Source: Polymorphobacter multimanifer (GTDB lineage Bacteria > Pseudomonadota > Alphaproteobacteria > Sphingomonadales > Sphingomonadaceae). Taken from it: a DNA stretch of 64,000 nt. Below the pieces are notes generated by a model, which was given only the letters and a program-made list of their open reading frames with translations, had not been told where the DNA came from and ran no database searches. The stretch's first letter is position 1; the number at the start of each line of letters is the position of its first letter. Shown here piece after piece: positions 8,555-19,236 of the stretch. Both the position numbers and the translations under genes were made by a program. The stretch spans positions 62,001 to 126,000 of the forward strand of contig NZ_JACIIV010000008.1 in the NCBI RefSeq assembly GCF_014205635.1, given 5' to 3'.

Positions 8555-9175
8555 ATGGATATTGTCATTGCTCGCCATGCCGAAACCGTCTTCAACGCCG
8601 CCGCTCGGATGCAGGGGCATTTGGGGCATACCCCGCTGACCCGCGCCGGCATTGCGCAGGCCGAGGCGATGGGGGCGGCGATTGGCGCCAGCGGGGTGGC
8701 GGAAGGCCGCGATCTTTGGGTCTCGCCTTCGGGGCGCACCCAGCAGACAGCGGCGATCGTGAGCGAGCATATCGGCCGCTCCTTCTTCGACTGGCAGCAT
8801 GACAAGCGATTGCTGGAGATCGATGTCGGCGCTTGGGAAGGGCGAAATTATGCTGAAATCATTGCCGAAATCGGGCCGATCGTTGATCAGGGCCGGCGGC
8901 TGTTCAGCGTGCAGCCGCCGCAGGGCGAGTGGTTTCCGGCCATTGCCGCGCGGCTCTCGGAGTGGCTTGCGGAGCTCGATCCGAGCCGGCCGGTGCTGGC
9001 GATCAGCCATGGCATCACCGCCCGGGTGCTGCGCGGGCTGCTGGTGGGGGGCGAGGATTGGCATGGGGTGGCGATTGCGCCCGACGGGCCGCAGGGCACG
9101 GTGTTTCATGTGAAGGATGGCGCCGAAACAGTGCTGCATCTGGGTTCCGGAGTGCATGGTGTGAAGGCTGCTTGA
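8555..9175 (+). CDS. Histidine phosphatase family protein (phosphoglycerate mutase-like)
   Basis: The protein has 206 residues. It starts MDIVIARHAET, where RHA replaces the common RHG of the phosphohistidine site, and has the second catalytic histidine in ISHGITARV near residue 149. The first histidine is the nucleophile in this superfamily, which includes phosphoglycerate mutases, cobalamin ribazole phosphatases and broad phosphatases. Nothing here fixes the substrate. The ATG at 8555 was preferred to in-frame upstream codons because RHAE then sits at the usual position 7-10. The gene lies ten bases upstream of the broken thiolase and may have been co-transcribed with it. Confidence 0.85.
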   Translation: MDIVIARHAETVFNAAARMQGHLGHTPLTRAGIAQAEAMGAAIGASGVAEGRDLWVSPSGRTQQTAAIVSEHIGRSFFDWQHDKRLLEIDVGAWEGRNYAEIIAEIGPIVDQGRRLFSVQPPQGEWFPAIAARLSEWLAELDPSRPVLAISHGITARVLRGLLVGGEDWHGVAIAPDGPQGTVFHVKDGAETVLHLGSGVHGVKAA

Positions 9176-9185
9176 GGTGCGTATC

Positions 9186-10351
9186 ATGAGCGATGTGGTG
9201 ATTTCGGGACTGGCGCGGACGCCTATGGGGGGCTTCCAGGGGGTATTTTCGGGACTTCCGGGGACTGTTCTGGGGGCCGCGGCGGTGCGTGCGGCGGTGG
9301 AAAGGGCAGGTGTGGCGCCCGACATGATCGAGCAGATCTTCATGGGCTGCGTGTTGCCGGCCGGGCTGGGCCAGGCGCCGGCGCGGCAGGCGGCGCTGGG
9401 TGCCGGACTGCCGATCTCGGTCGAGGCCACCACGGTCAACAAGATGTGCGGCAGCGGGATGCGTCTGCGATCATGGCGCATGATGCGCTGCGCGCCGGAT
9501 CGGCCGGGGTGATTGTGGCGGGGGGCATGGAGAGCATGTCGAACGCGCCTTATCTGCTCGCCAAGCACCGCGGCGGGGCGCGGATCGGGCATGATGTGGT
9601 GAAGGACTCGATGTTCCTCGATGGGCTGGAGGACGCCTATGAGCCGGGGCGGCTGATGGGGAGCTTTGCCGAGGACAGTGCACGGGATTACCAGTTCAGC
9701 CGGGTGGCGCAGGATGAATATGCGCTGGAAAGCCTGGCGCGGGCCCAGCGGGCGATTGCCGAGGGGGCGTTTGCCGACGAGATTGTGGGGGTGGAAACCA
9801 AGGCCGGGCTGGTGGCCGAAGATGAGCAGCCGGGGAAGGCGCGGCCCGACAAGATTCCGGGGCTGAAACCCGCCTTTGCCAAGGATGGCACGATCACCGC
9901 GGCCAATGCCTCGTCGATTTCGGACGGAGCAGCTGCCCTGGTTCTGGCGCGGAGCGATGTGGCCGCAAAGCTGGGGCTGCGGGTGCGGGCCCGGATCGTG
10001 GCGCATGCCGCCCATGCCCATGAACCGGCGAAATTTGCCACGGCCCCGGTGCCGGCGATCCGGAAAGTGCTCGACCGGGCGGGGTGGCGGGTGGCCGATG
10101 TCGATCTCTTCGAGGTGAACGAGGCTTTTGCCGCTGTTGCGATGATCGCCATGCAGGATCTGGGCATCGACCGGGGGCGGCTGAATGTGCATGGCGGGGC
10201 AACCGCACTCGGCCACCCGATCGGGGCATCGGGGGCGCGGATCCTGGCGACGCTGGTGGCCGCTCTCGAGCGGACCGGCGGCCGGCGCGGGGTGGCAGCG
10301 CTTTGCATCGGCGGGGGCGAGGCGACGGCGATGGCGGTGGAGCTCATCTGA
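9186..10351 (+). pseudogene. Thiolase (acetyl-CoA C-acyltransferase), interrupted by one frameshift
   Basis: Two overlapping frames together give a complete thiolase of about 389 residues. The first frame, from 9186, carries the N-terminus and the active-site cysteine in NKMCGSGM. The second, entered around 9462-9470, continues IMAHDALRAG, GGMESMSNAPY, HGGATALGHPIGASG and CIGGGEA to 10351. Thiolases read GSGMKAAIMAHD here, but only eight bases separate the ATG of GSGM (9459-9461) from the ATC of IMAHD (9470), where nine are expected; one base is missing. All other motifs are intact, so it is either a very recent mutation or a sequencing error. The intact enzyme would condense or cleave acyl-CoA. 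The start is the ATG at 9186, after GAGG; the GTG at 9177 is less likely. Confidence 0.88.
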
Positions 10352-10810
10352 TTCTATCCCCGATATCCCCGTTATCCACAGGCTGGGACGGCAATATTTC
10401 ACTTTGACGACTCGGCCTCTCATGAGACCATTCATCTGTAGCCGGGAATTGACGGCGGCGGAAACGCCAAAGGAAACAAACGGATACGGCTTGCTTGACG
10501 GTTATTCCCGGCCTTGCGCGGGGAATTGAAGCAAGGAAGCCTGGGTTGGTTTACCGATCGCAGTGCAGCGAAACCGGACTTGCTGGACGTGGCAGCACGA
10601 ACAGTATGAACGGAGACGCCCGCGGCAACCGGGAATGCCGATCCTGCCGAGGTGGAAGGTGCCTGCAAGGGCGGCCGAAAACCGGAGCGAAGTGCCGTGT
10701 AGCGCGCCTCCGGGCGGGGCTGGACGCAAGCGGAGTGCAGCATGGGCGCGAGCCCGGCCGGACGCCGGTTGAGAAAGCGCTGCCCGTGCGGCGAGCGAGG
10801 CACGACACAG

Positions 10811-10842
10811 CATCCGCCGGGGGAAACCTCGGCGGATGTTTT
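10811..10842 (+). terminator. Rho-independent terminator-like hairpin
   Basis: A 12-bp stem (one G-T pair) closed by a GAAA tetraloop spans 10811-10838 and is followed by TTTT at 10839-10842. The form is that of an intrinsic terminator reading on the plus strand, yet no plus-strand gene ends nearby: the thiolase ends 460 bases upstream. It may end a small RNA transcribed from about 10430. Confidence 0.6.
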
Positions 10843-11166
10843 GCGTAGCGCCCACGGCGATAGCGAAGCTATCGCGCGAGAGGCGCAAGCTCGGCCAGCG
10901 AGGCGGCTGGCCCTCCGCCAGCCGAACTCGTCTGACGTCAGGACGCGGCTTTGCCGCGGCCCCCTGCGCAGCGCCGAAGTCGACGAAGTTGACACGACTC
11001 GCGCGTCTCTCCCGGCCTTTGCAACGCGCGCGATCGCACGGGACTGGGAAGAAAGACGCAGCGCCATAGCTGCACCCTGACGGAAATCGCGGGTGTAGGA
11101 CAGGCCCGGGCGTGGGGCTGGTCTTGTTTCGTGGGGCAGGCCCCCACCCTGCCGCTTCGCGGCTGT

Positions 11167-11187
11167 CCCTCCCCGCGAGGGGGAGGG
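11167..11187 (-). terminator. GC hairpin just after the dipeptidase gene
   Basis: CCCTCCCC (11167-11174) pairs with GGGGAGGG (11180-11187) around a five-base loop, starting five bases beyond the dipeptidase stop codon. There is no T-run on the minus-strand side, so it is a weak terminator or a mRNA 3'-end stabiliser. Confidence 0.4.
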
Positions 11188-11192
11188 AGGGG

Positions 11193-12440
11193 TTAGTTGC
11201 CCACCGTTGCCGCACTCGGCACTTGCGCGCTCATCCCCGCCGCGACCTTTTCGGCCGCTTCCATGGCGCGCAGGATGTTGCCACCGGCAAGCTTGGCGAG
11301 GTTTTCGTCGGACCAGCCGCGGCGGACGAGTTCGGCGAAGAGGGCGGGGTAGGTTTCCACGCCTTCGAGGCCGACCGGGCCGGCGGGGATGCCGTCATAA
11401 TCGGCGCCCAGGCCCACGGCATCATGGCCGGCGACCTTGGCGATGTGATCGAGATGATCGGCGACGACCTTGAGGTCGACGACCGGGGCGGGGTTGGCCT
11501 TGTTCCATGCGGCCATGGCGGCGGCGGCCTTGTCGGGCTGGCCGAGGAAAAGCAGGTTCTGGCGGGTGAATTCGGCCGAGCGCGAGGCGGTGTGCTGGAC
11601 GACGGCTTCCGAGATGAAGCCGGGGACGAAATTGGCCATCACCACGCCGCCTTTCGCCTTGACGAGGGCGAGCACATCATCGGGGACGTTGCGCGGGTGA
11701 TCGGCGAGCGCCCGGGCCGAGCTGTGCGAATAGATGACGGGGGCTTTGGCCACAGCGAGCACCGCCTTCATGGTGCCGGGGGAGACATGGCTCAGATCGA
11801 CGAGCATGCCGATGCGGTTCATTTCACCCACGACCGCCTTGCCATATTCGGTGAGCGGCTGGGGGCGGGGGGCCTCGTTGGCGCTGTCCGCCCAATCGCT
11901 GTGCTTGCTGTGGGTGAGGGTCATGTAGCGCACGCCGAGCGCGTGATACATGCGGAGCGTTGGCAAGCTGTTGTCCATCTGGCTGGCGCCTTCGACTCCG
12001 AGGAGCGAGGCGATCTTGCCGGTCTTCTGGATGCGGCGGATATCGGCGGCGGTGCTGGCGAGCTCGAAATGCTGCGGGTAGCGCTTGATGAGGCCATGGA
12101 CGATGTCGATCTGCTCGATGGTCGCCTTGACCGCCGCAGGACCGGTGATGCTGGCGGGGACATAGACCGACCAGAACTGGCCGCCGACCTGGCCCTGGTG
12201 GAGGCGCGGGATATCGGTGTGGAGCGGGCGCTGGAAGCGGCGGCTGTCCTGCATCAGGTCCACCTCCCACCATTTTTCGCCGAAGCCGCCGCGAAGGGCG
12301 CCGGGCCAGTCGTTATGGCCGTCGATGACCGGCTGCTTCTTGAGGACCGCCATGGCGCGCTGAAGGGCGGGATCGGGCGCTTGCGCGAGGGCGCTGGTGC
12401 CGAGGAGAAGGGCGGCGAGGGGCAGGATGAGTTTGTTCAT
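11193..12440 (-). CDS. Secreted M19 membrane dipeptidase-like metallopeptidase
   Basis: The protein has 415 residues, starting MNKLILPLAALLLGTSALA, a typical signal peptide, so it acts in the periplasm. The renal-dipeptidase (M19) metal-binding residues are all visible: DGHNDWP near residue 40, GVEGAS near 148, LSHVS near 207, YSHSSAR near 228 and LGADYDG near 343. The family cleaves dipeptides, some D-amino-acid dipeptides and beta-lactams using two zinc ions. The ATG at 12440 was chosen because it begins the signal peptide; the longer open frame runs antisense into the acyl-CoA dehydrogenase. It diverges from that gene across 96 bases. Confidence 0.9.
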   Translation of the reverse strand: MNKLILPLAALLLGTSALAQAPDPALQRAMAVLKKQPVIDGHNDWPGALRGGFGEKWWEVDLMQDSRRFQRPLHTDIPRLHQGQVGGQFWSVYVPASITGPAAVKATIEQIDIVHGLIKRYPQHFELASTAADIRRIQKTGKIASLLGVEGASQMDNSLPTLRMYHALGVRYMTLTHSKHSDWADSANEAPRPQPLTEYGKAVVGEMNRIGMLVDLSHVSPGTMKAVLAVAKAPVIYSHSSARALADHPRNVPDDVLALVKAKGGVVMANFVPGFISEAVVQHTASRSAEFTRQNLLFLGQPDKAAAAMAAWNKANPAPVVDLKVVADHLDHIAKVAGHDAVGLGADYDGIPAGPVGLEGVETYPALFAELVRRGWSDENLAKLAGGNILRAMEAAEKVAAGMSAQVPSAATVGN

Positions 12441-12536
12441 GTTCGCATCGTCGCACCACCTTGGCCTCCCATGCAAGAGAGGTGCCGCGATATTTCGCAT
12501 CGCGTATCGTGATGGTGCAAGATTGGGAGACGGACG

Positions 12537-13691
12537 ATGCTCGAGACAAGGCTGGATACTGGCGAACGCCGGGTTTATGGGCCGGAACACAATGCGTTTC
12601 GGGAGAGTGTGCGCAAGCTGTTCGACCGTGAGCTGATCCCCAATCTCGATCGCTTCGAGGAGGAGGGGCTGGTCTCCAGGGATTTCTGGCGCGCGTGTGG
12701 CGACAATGGCCTGCTGTGCCCGACGGTGCCCGAGGAATATGGCGGGTTGGGGCTGGATTTCGGCTATAATGCGGTGGTGAACGAGGAGCTGGCCTATGCC
12801 GGGTCTTCGGCGGGCATCACGCTGCAATCGGACATCGTGGCGGATTATATCCTGTCCTATGGCTCGGAAGAGCAGAAGCAGAAATATCTGCCGAAGATGA
12901 TCTCGGGCGAGCTGATCACCGCGATTGCCATGACCGAGCCGGGGGCTGGAAGCGATCTGCAGGGGGTGCGGACCACGGCGAAGCGCGACGGCAACCATTA
13001 TGTGATCTCGGGCTCCAAAACCTACATCACCAATGGGCAGAATGCCGATCTCATCATCGTGGTGGCCAAGACCGACCCCGACAAGGGGGCGAAGGGGACG
13101 TCGCTCATCCTTGTCGAAGCGGGGACGGAGGGGTTTGCGCGTGGGCGGAACCTCGACAAGATCGGCCAGAACTCGGCCGACACGTCGGAGCTGTTCTTCG
13201 AGGATGTGCGGGTGCCGATGACCAATTGCCTGGGCGAGGAGAACAAGGGCTTCATCTATCTGATGAGCCAGCTGCCGCAGGAGCGGCTGGGAATCGCGAT
13301 TTCTGCGCAGGCCGGCGCGCAGCGGGCGTTCGACGAGGCGGTGAAGTTCGTGAAGGAGCGCAAGGCCTTCGGGAAGACGGTGTTCGATTTCCAGAACACC
13401 AAATTCCAGCTGGCGACGATGAAGACCGAGCTGCAGGTGGGCTGGGCGCAGATCGACTGGGGGCTGAAGCGGCTTCTGGAGGGCAAGCTGACCGCGGCCG
13501 AAGCGAGTGCGGCGAAGCTTTGGCACACCGAGATGCAGGGGCGCGTGGTCGATGAGGCGCTGCAGCTGCACGGCGGGGCGGGATACATGAACGAATATCC
13601 GATTGCGCGGATGTGGCGCGATGCGCGGGTGCAGCGGATTTATGGCGGGACGAGCGAGATCATGCGCGAGGTGATCAGCCGGACGATCTGA
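12537..13691 (+). CDS. Acyl-CoA dehydrogenase
   Basis: The protein has 384 residues, the full family length. It shows the FAD-binding signature AMTEPGAGSD near residue 125, the second signature region ERLGIAISAQAGAQRAFDEA near 253 and the C-terminal LHGGAGYMNEYPIARMWRDARV with YGGTSEIM near the end. These flavoenzymes make the alpha-beta double bond of acyl-CoA in beta-oxidation or branched amino acid degradation; the substrate chain cannot be read from the sequence. A glutamate in the LHGGAGYMNEYPI region would be the catalytic base, as in long-chain and isovaleryl-type enzymes. Enoyl-CoA hydratase (50912-51685) and the broken thiolase could serve the same route. An inverted repeat follows the stop. 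Confidence 0.93.
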   Translation: MLETRLDTGERRVYGPEHNAFRESVRKLFDRELIPNLDRFEEEGLVSRDFWRACGDNGLLCPTVPEEYGGLGLDFGYNAVVNEELAYAGSSAGITLQSDIVADYILSYGSEEQKQKYLPKMISGELITAIAMTEPGAGSDLQGVRTTAKRDGNHYVISGSKTYITNGQNADLIIVVAKTDPDKGAKGTSLILVEAGTEGFARGRNLDKIGQNSADTSELFFEDVRVPMTNCLGEENKGFIYLMSQLPQERLGIAISAQAGAQRAFDEAVKFVKERKAFGKTVFDFQNTKFQLATMKTELQVGWAQIDWGLKRLLEGKLTAAEASAAKLWHTEMQGRVVDEALQLHGGAGYMNEYPIARMWRDARVQRIYGGTSEIMREVISRTI

Positions 13692-13697
13692 GGAAGC

Positions 13698-13820
13698 GGC
13701 CTCCGGCGGCCGGGGCCTCGGCCCCGGACCCCGACAGATGGGCTTTCGCACGCACCGGTCGAGGTTTGCCAAGGCCGCGTGATGGGGTCTGAGGCCCAGG
13801 GCCCAAGCCGCCGGGGGCCC
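13698..13820. repeat. Long imperfect inverted repeat after the acyl-CoA dehydrogenase
   Basis: The arm at 13698-13733 and the reverse complement of 13784-13820 are nearly the same sequence, with 50 bases between. Each arm is itself built of short CCGG/GGCC palindromes. Transcribed, it could fold into a long hairpin and end the upstream message. It may also be two opposed copies of an extragenic repeat family. No gene is present within it. Confidence 0.65.
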
Positions 13821-13894
13821 ACTTGCCAAAAACTGATGCGACGACGCGCGGTCTTGCCCTTAAGCAGTCGCAATCCCATGTGATATGGTGAGAA

Positions 13895-14989
13895 ATGTCG
13901 ACCGCCGCCGCCTTTGCCTTTGCGCCTGAAGCCCCTGCCCCGGCGCGTCCGAGTGGCATGGCCGAGGATGCGGCGATGATTCGGCTCGCGTCGACCATTG
14001 CGCGTGACCTGGGGGCGTATCGTCCCTTGGTCTATTGGGCCGACACGCTGGCTTCGGCGGTGCTGGGCTGGGGTGCGCTCGCAGCGCTGATGCTGGTGCC
14101 CGACCTTGGCGGAGCGGCGTTTGCCGGGCTGGCGCTGGTGGCGGTGCTCGCAATCTACCGGCTCGGCAGTTTCATCCATGAAATCACGCACATGAAGGAC
14201 GAGCATGTGCCGGGATACCGGCTGGTGTGGAACTTGATTGCGGGCGTTCCACTGATGATTCCGAGCTTCATGTACGAAGGCGTGCACAATCTCCATCACA
14301 TGCGGAACCGCTATGGCACCGTCCGCGACCCCGAATATATGGCGCTGGCGCTCAAGCCCAAGCTGAGCTTGCCGCTGTTCGTGGCGCTTTCGGCGATCGG
14401 CCCGCTGGCGTTGTTGCTGCGCTGGGCGGTGCTGGCGCCGCTCTCGCTGGTGGTGCCGGGGCTGCGCACGGCGCTGGAGGCGCGATTCTCGGCGCTTTCG
14501 ATCAATCCTGATTTCCGCCGCGAGCCGGTGGCGGGCGTGGCACGCGGACGCTGGCAGCGGCTGGAGGCGGCGACGTCGGTGTTCGCGATCGGCGTGCTTG
14601 CTGGTGTGGGCACCGGTGTGATCCCGCTGCGGGCGTTTGCGATCTGGCTCGGCGTGCTTTCGGTGAGCATGGTGCTGAACCAGGTGCGCACGCTGGCGGC
14701 GCATCTGTGGGAGAACGACGGCGCGCAGATGAGCATCACCGCGCAATATCTCGACAGTGTGAACGTGCCGCCGCCGGCGATGCTGCCGGCACTCTGGGCG
14801 CCGGTGGGACTGCGCTACCATGCGCTCCACCATCTGCTGCCGGGGCTGCCCTATCATGCGCTGGGCGAGGCGCATCGGCGGCTGACCGCCGGGCTTCCGG
14901 CCGACAGCGCTTATCGGGACGGTAACCACCGCGCGCTGGCCGGCGTGATTGCGCGGCTGTGGCGCACGGCGGGAACGCGGACGGCCTGA
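13895..14989 (+). CDS. Membrane fatty acid desaturase family protein
   Basis: The protein has 364 residues with the three histidine boxes of membrane di-iron desaturases: HEITH near residue 91, HNLHH near 130 and HALHH near 309. Hydrophobic segments are seen at about residues 50-95, 105-125, 150-190 and 225-255. Such enzymes insert double bonds or hydroxyl groups into acyl chains or carotenoids at the inner membrane; the substrate here is not determined. The position between lipid-degradation genes and an amidohydrolase gives no firm clue. A carotenoid ketolase or hydroxylase is less likely because of the length. Its stop lies four bases from the stop of the amidohydrolase on the other strand. 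Confidence 0.82.
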   Translation: MSTAAAFAFAPEAPAPARPSGMAEDAAMIRLASTIARDLGAYRPLVYWADTLASAVLGWGALAALMLVPDLGGAAFAGLALVAVLAIYRLGSFIHEITHMKDEHVPGYRLVWNLIAGVPLMIPSFMYEGVHNLHHMRNRYGTVRDPEYMALALKPKLSLPLFVALSAIGPLALLLRWAVLAPLSLVVPGLRTALEARFSALSINPDFRREPVAGVARGRWQRLEAATSVFAIGVLAGVGTGVIPLRAFAIWLGVLSVSMVLNQVRTLAAHLWENDGAQMSITAQYLDSVNVPPPAMLPALWAPVGLRYHALHHLLPGLPYHALGEAHRRLTAGLPADSAYRDGNHRALAGVIARLWRTAGTRTA

Positions 14990-14993
14990 GCGC

Positions 14994-16325
14994 TTAGTAG
15001 GTGTTCTTGTGGAGCACCCCATCCTTCATGATGACGGCGAAGCTGGTTTCGGGCCGGGCGAGCAGATCGATATCGGAGAGCGGATCGCCATTCACCAGAA
15101 GCAGATCGGCGAGTGCGCCTTTTGCCACGACACCGAGGCGACCCTGATAGGGGCTGCGCAGCCCTGAGCGGGCGAGCAGCTGGGCATTGTCGTGGGTGAC
15201 GAGCTTGAGGATTTCTGCCGGGGAGAACCAGGGCTTGAGCGCGGTGATATACTGGTTCTGGTCCCCGTTGATTTCGGGCTGGAACAGGAAATCGGTTCCC
15301 CAGGCCAGTTTGACGCCGAGGCGCTTGGCGAGTGGCCAGACCTTGGCCTGGCCTTCGAGTACGGGGGCACGTTTGATGCGGCGGTTTTCGTCCATGCTGT
15401 CGTTGTTGTCGATGAGCACCTGGAGCGAGAGGATGACGTCTTTCGCCTTCATCAGCTTGAGCGTGGGCTCATCGAGGAGCTGGCCGTGTTCGACCGAGCG
15501 GACGCCGGCTTCCAGCGCGCGGCGGATGGCGCGCGGGGTATAGGCGTGGACGGTGACATAGGTGCCCCAATCCTCGGCGGCTTCGACGGCGGCCTTCATC
15601 TCGTCGGGGGTGTATTGGGTGACGTCGACCGGATCATAGGCTGATGAGGTGCCGCCGCCGGCCATGAGCTTGAGCTGGCTGGCGCCGAAGCGCAGGTTCT
15701 CACGCACCGCGGTGAGCACGTCGTCGCGCCCATCGGCGATGAAGGTGGCGCCGAGCTTTTCAGCGCGCGAGAGCTGGCCGGTGAAGCGGCGCGACGGCTC
15801 GCTGGGCAGGCGGAAATCGCCGTGTCCCGAGGTCTGGCTGATGACGGCGCCTGAGGGCCAGATGCGGGGGCCGGGGAATCTGCCTGCGTCGATCCCGGCC
15901 TTGAGGGGAAACACCGGGCCGCCGACATCGCGGACGGCGGTGAAGCCGCGCAGCAGCATGCGGCCGGCCTCGGCCTCGGCCTGTTTGAAGGCGGATTCGG
16001 GGGTGAGATCGGGGGCGAGCAGGCTCATCATCGTCATCGAGGAGAAGACGAGATGGACATGTACATCGATGAGGCCCGGCATGAGCGTGCGGCCGTTGCC
16101 CTGGATGACCGTGGCCTGTGGGCTGGCGGTGGTGGCAGAAACTGCTTCCGGGCCGATGGCGGCGATGGTGTTGCCGCGGACGAGGACCGAGGTGGGGGCC
16201 GACAGGCGGGGCGTGGTGCCATCGAAGACGCGGACGTTGGTGAAAAGCGTTTCGGGAGCCGCTTGTGGCTGGGCGTAGACCGGCGATGACAGCAGTGTGG
16301 CAATGATGGACGTGATGAGCCGCAT
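14994..16325 (-). CDS. Secreted amidohydrolase (imidazolonepropionase/prolidase-like)
   Basis: The protein has 443 residues. The ATG at 16325 follows an excellent AGGAGG ribosome site and opens a signal peptide (MRLITSIIATLLSSPVYA). Metal-binding motifs of the amidohydrolase superfamily are present: DVHVHL near residue 80, a likely carbamylated-lysine position in SQLKLMAGGG, VHAYTPRA, SVEHGQLL and WGTDF. Relatives annotated as Xaa-Pro or imidazolonepropionase-like enzymes hydrolyse peptides or cyclic amides in the periplasm. The exact substrate is unknown. It is followed 60 bases on by the monooxygenase relic. Confidence 0.87.
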   Translation of the reverse strand: MRLITSIIATLLSSPVYAQPQAAPETLFTNVRVFDGTTPRLSAPTSVLVRGNTIAAIGPEAVSATTASPQATVIQGNGRTLMPGLIDVHVHLVFSSMTMMSLLAPDLTPESAFKQAEAEAGRMLLRGFTAVRDVGGPVFPLKAGIDAGRFPGPRIWPSGAVISQTSGHGDFRLPSEPSRRFTGQLSRAEKLGATFIADGRDDVLTAVRENLRFGASQLKLMAGGGTSSAYDPVDVTQYTPDEMKAAVEAAEDWGTYVTVHAYTPRAIRRALEAGVRSVEHGQLLDEPTLKLMKAKDVILSLQVLIDNNDSMDENRRIKRAPVLEGQAKVWPLAKRLGVKLAWGTDFLFQPEINGDQNQYITALKPWFSPAEILKLVTHDNAQLLARSGLRSPYQGRLGVVAKGALADLLLVNGDPLSDIDLLARPETSFAVIMKDGVLHKNTY

Positions 16326-16385
16326 GAAGATGTTCCTCCTGTTCGCGCAGGAAAATACCATCGGACGGGGATGCCGGCAGCCGGT

Positions 16386-18249
<1,864 letters not shown>

Positions 18250-18253
<4 letters not shown>

Positions 18254-19221
18254 TGCGGTGCTCCCGGGAGCGTGGACGGATCGACCGTGCCGGTGGCGGG
18301 ATACTGTTCGGCAAAGTGATGTTCGACAGCCCAGAGATACCAGTTGTCGACAACAGTGCCGGTCAGCAGGATGCCGATGCCGCCCGTGAGCGTCGTCAGC
18401 ACCGCGAACCACCAGGCCCAGCGGTGAACCGATTCCATGGTGGCATTGAAGCCCATCGTCCAGCGCCAGAACAGCGCAGCGCGTTCTGACGCAGTGCCGC
18501 GATCGGTGATCTGCTCGATCTCGCGCTCGCCGCCGTAGCGGCCGACCGCGAGGATGGTCGCCCCGTGCATCGCGAAGAGCAGGGTCGAGCCGTAGAGGAA
18601 GGCGATCGAGAGGGCATGGAAGGGGTTGTAGAAGAGGTTGCCGTAGCGGATCGAGAAGGCTGCGGTCCAATCCAGGTGCGGGAAGATGCCGAAGGGCACG
18701 GCTTCCGACCAGGAGCCCATGGCGAGCGGACGGATGAAGCCGAGCACCAGATAGAGCCAGATGGCGGAGGCGAAGGCCCAGGCGACATGGGTGCCCATGC
18801 CGAGCTCGCGCGCGCGGCGATAGGTGCGTGCCCACCAGAGCAGGATCGAAACGGTGAGGAAGAAACCGGCGATCACCCACCAGCCACCCTCGGCTAGCGG
18901 TGGCAGGATCTGGAAGCCATAGCGGGCAGCGGGCGGCTCCAGCGACAACCAGAAGAACTGGCGGACGAACTGGATCGGGTCATAATTGACCGATGCCAGC
19001 ATGTTCATGCCCATGATGACGATGCTCAGGGTGCCGAAGATGAGCGAGGCGACGCCCAGCTTGCCGAGATAGAGGGGGCCGAGCTGGGCCCCGCCGATCT
19101 TGCCCATGAGATAGGTGAAGCCGAAGGGCCCGATGCGCGGATCGTTGTTCGGGCTGAGCGGGACGCCCGGCTCGAGTTCGCCGCGAAGCTGAACCTGGGT
19201 GAAGATGTTTTGGTAAGCCAT
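18250..19221 (-). CDS. pufM: Photosynthetic reaction centre M subunit
   Basis: The protein has 323 residues with five membrane helices and the family start [14 protein letters not shown]. The ligand-bearing stretches [14 protein letters not shown] (special-pair histidine), MHGATILA and [11 protein letters not shown] are visible; with PufL these hold the bacteriochlorophylls, bacteriopheophytins, quinones and iron of a type II reaction centre. The C-terminus extends beyond the fifth helix, as is usual when a PufC subunit is present. Fifteen bases separate it from pufL, and it overlaps pufC by four. Confidence 0.98.
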
Positions 19222-19236
19222 GGTTCAAGCCTCCCC

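Larger units (their letters stand above)
10352..11192. other. Gene-free block rich in inverted repeats
   Basis: About 840 bases between the thiolase and the dipeptidase hold no convincing gene. Frames on both strands are open for up to 237 codons, but their translations are Ala/Arg/Pro/Ser-rich and lack family features, as expected for GC-rich non-coding DNA. The block contains a strong terminator-like hairpin (10811-10842), a perfect 8-bp hairpin with a GAA loop (10857-10875), two mutually exclusive hairpins sharing the arm around 10905-10912, a CGCGGC-TTT-GCCGCG hairpin near 10943-10957, and a CCCTCCCC/GGGGAGGG hairpin at the dipeptidase end. It lacks tRNA features and the signature stretches of RNase P RNA and tmRNA. 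An uncharacterised structured RNA or a mosaic of extragenic palindromes are both possible. Confidence 0.5.

Noticed and set aside
8474-10435. Long N-terminal extension of the dnaN open frame
   Set aside because: It is antisense to the phosphatase and thiolase genes, and the clamp N-terminus is complete from 8473.
10352-11192. RNase P RNA or tmRNA
   Set aside because: Size and terminator would fit, but the conserved stretches of either RNA are not present on the plus strand.
10502-11215. 237-codon minus-strand frame in the gene-free block
   Set aside because: The translation is Ala/Arg/Pro/Ser-rich without family features and runs through perfect hairpins, including a terminator-like one; GC-rich non-coding DNA gives such frames.
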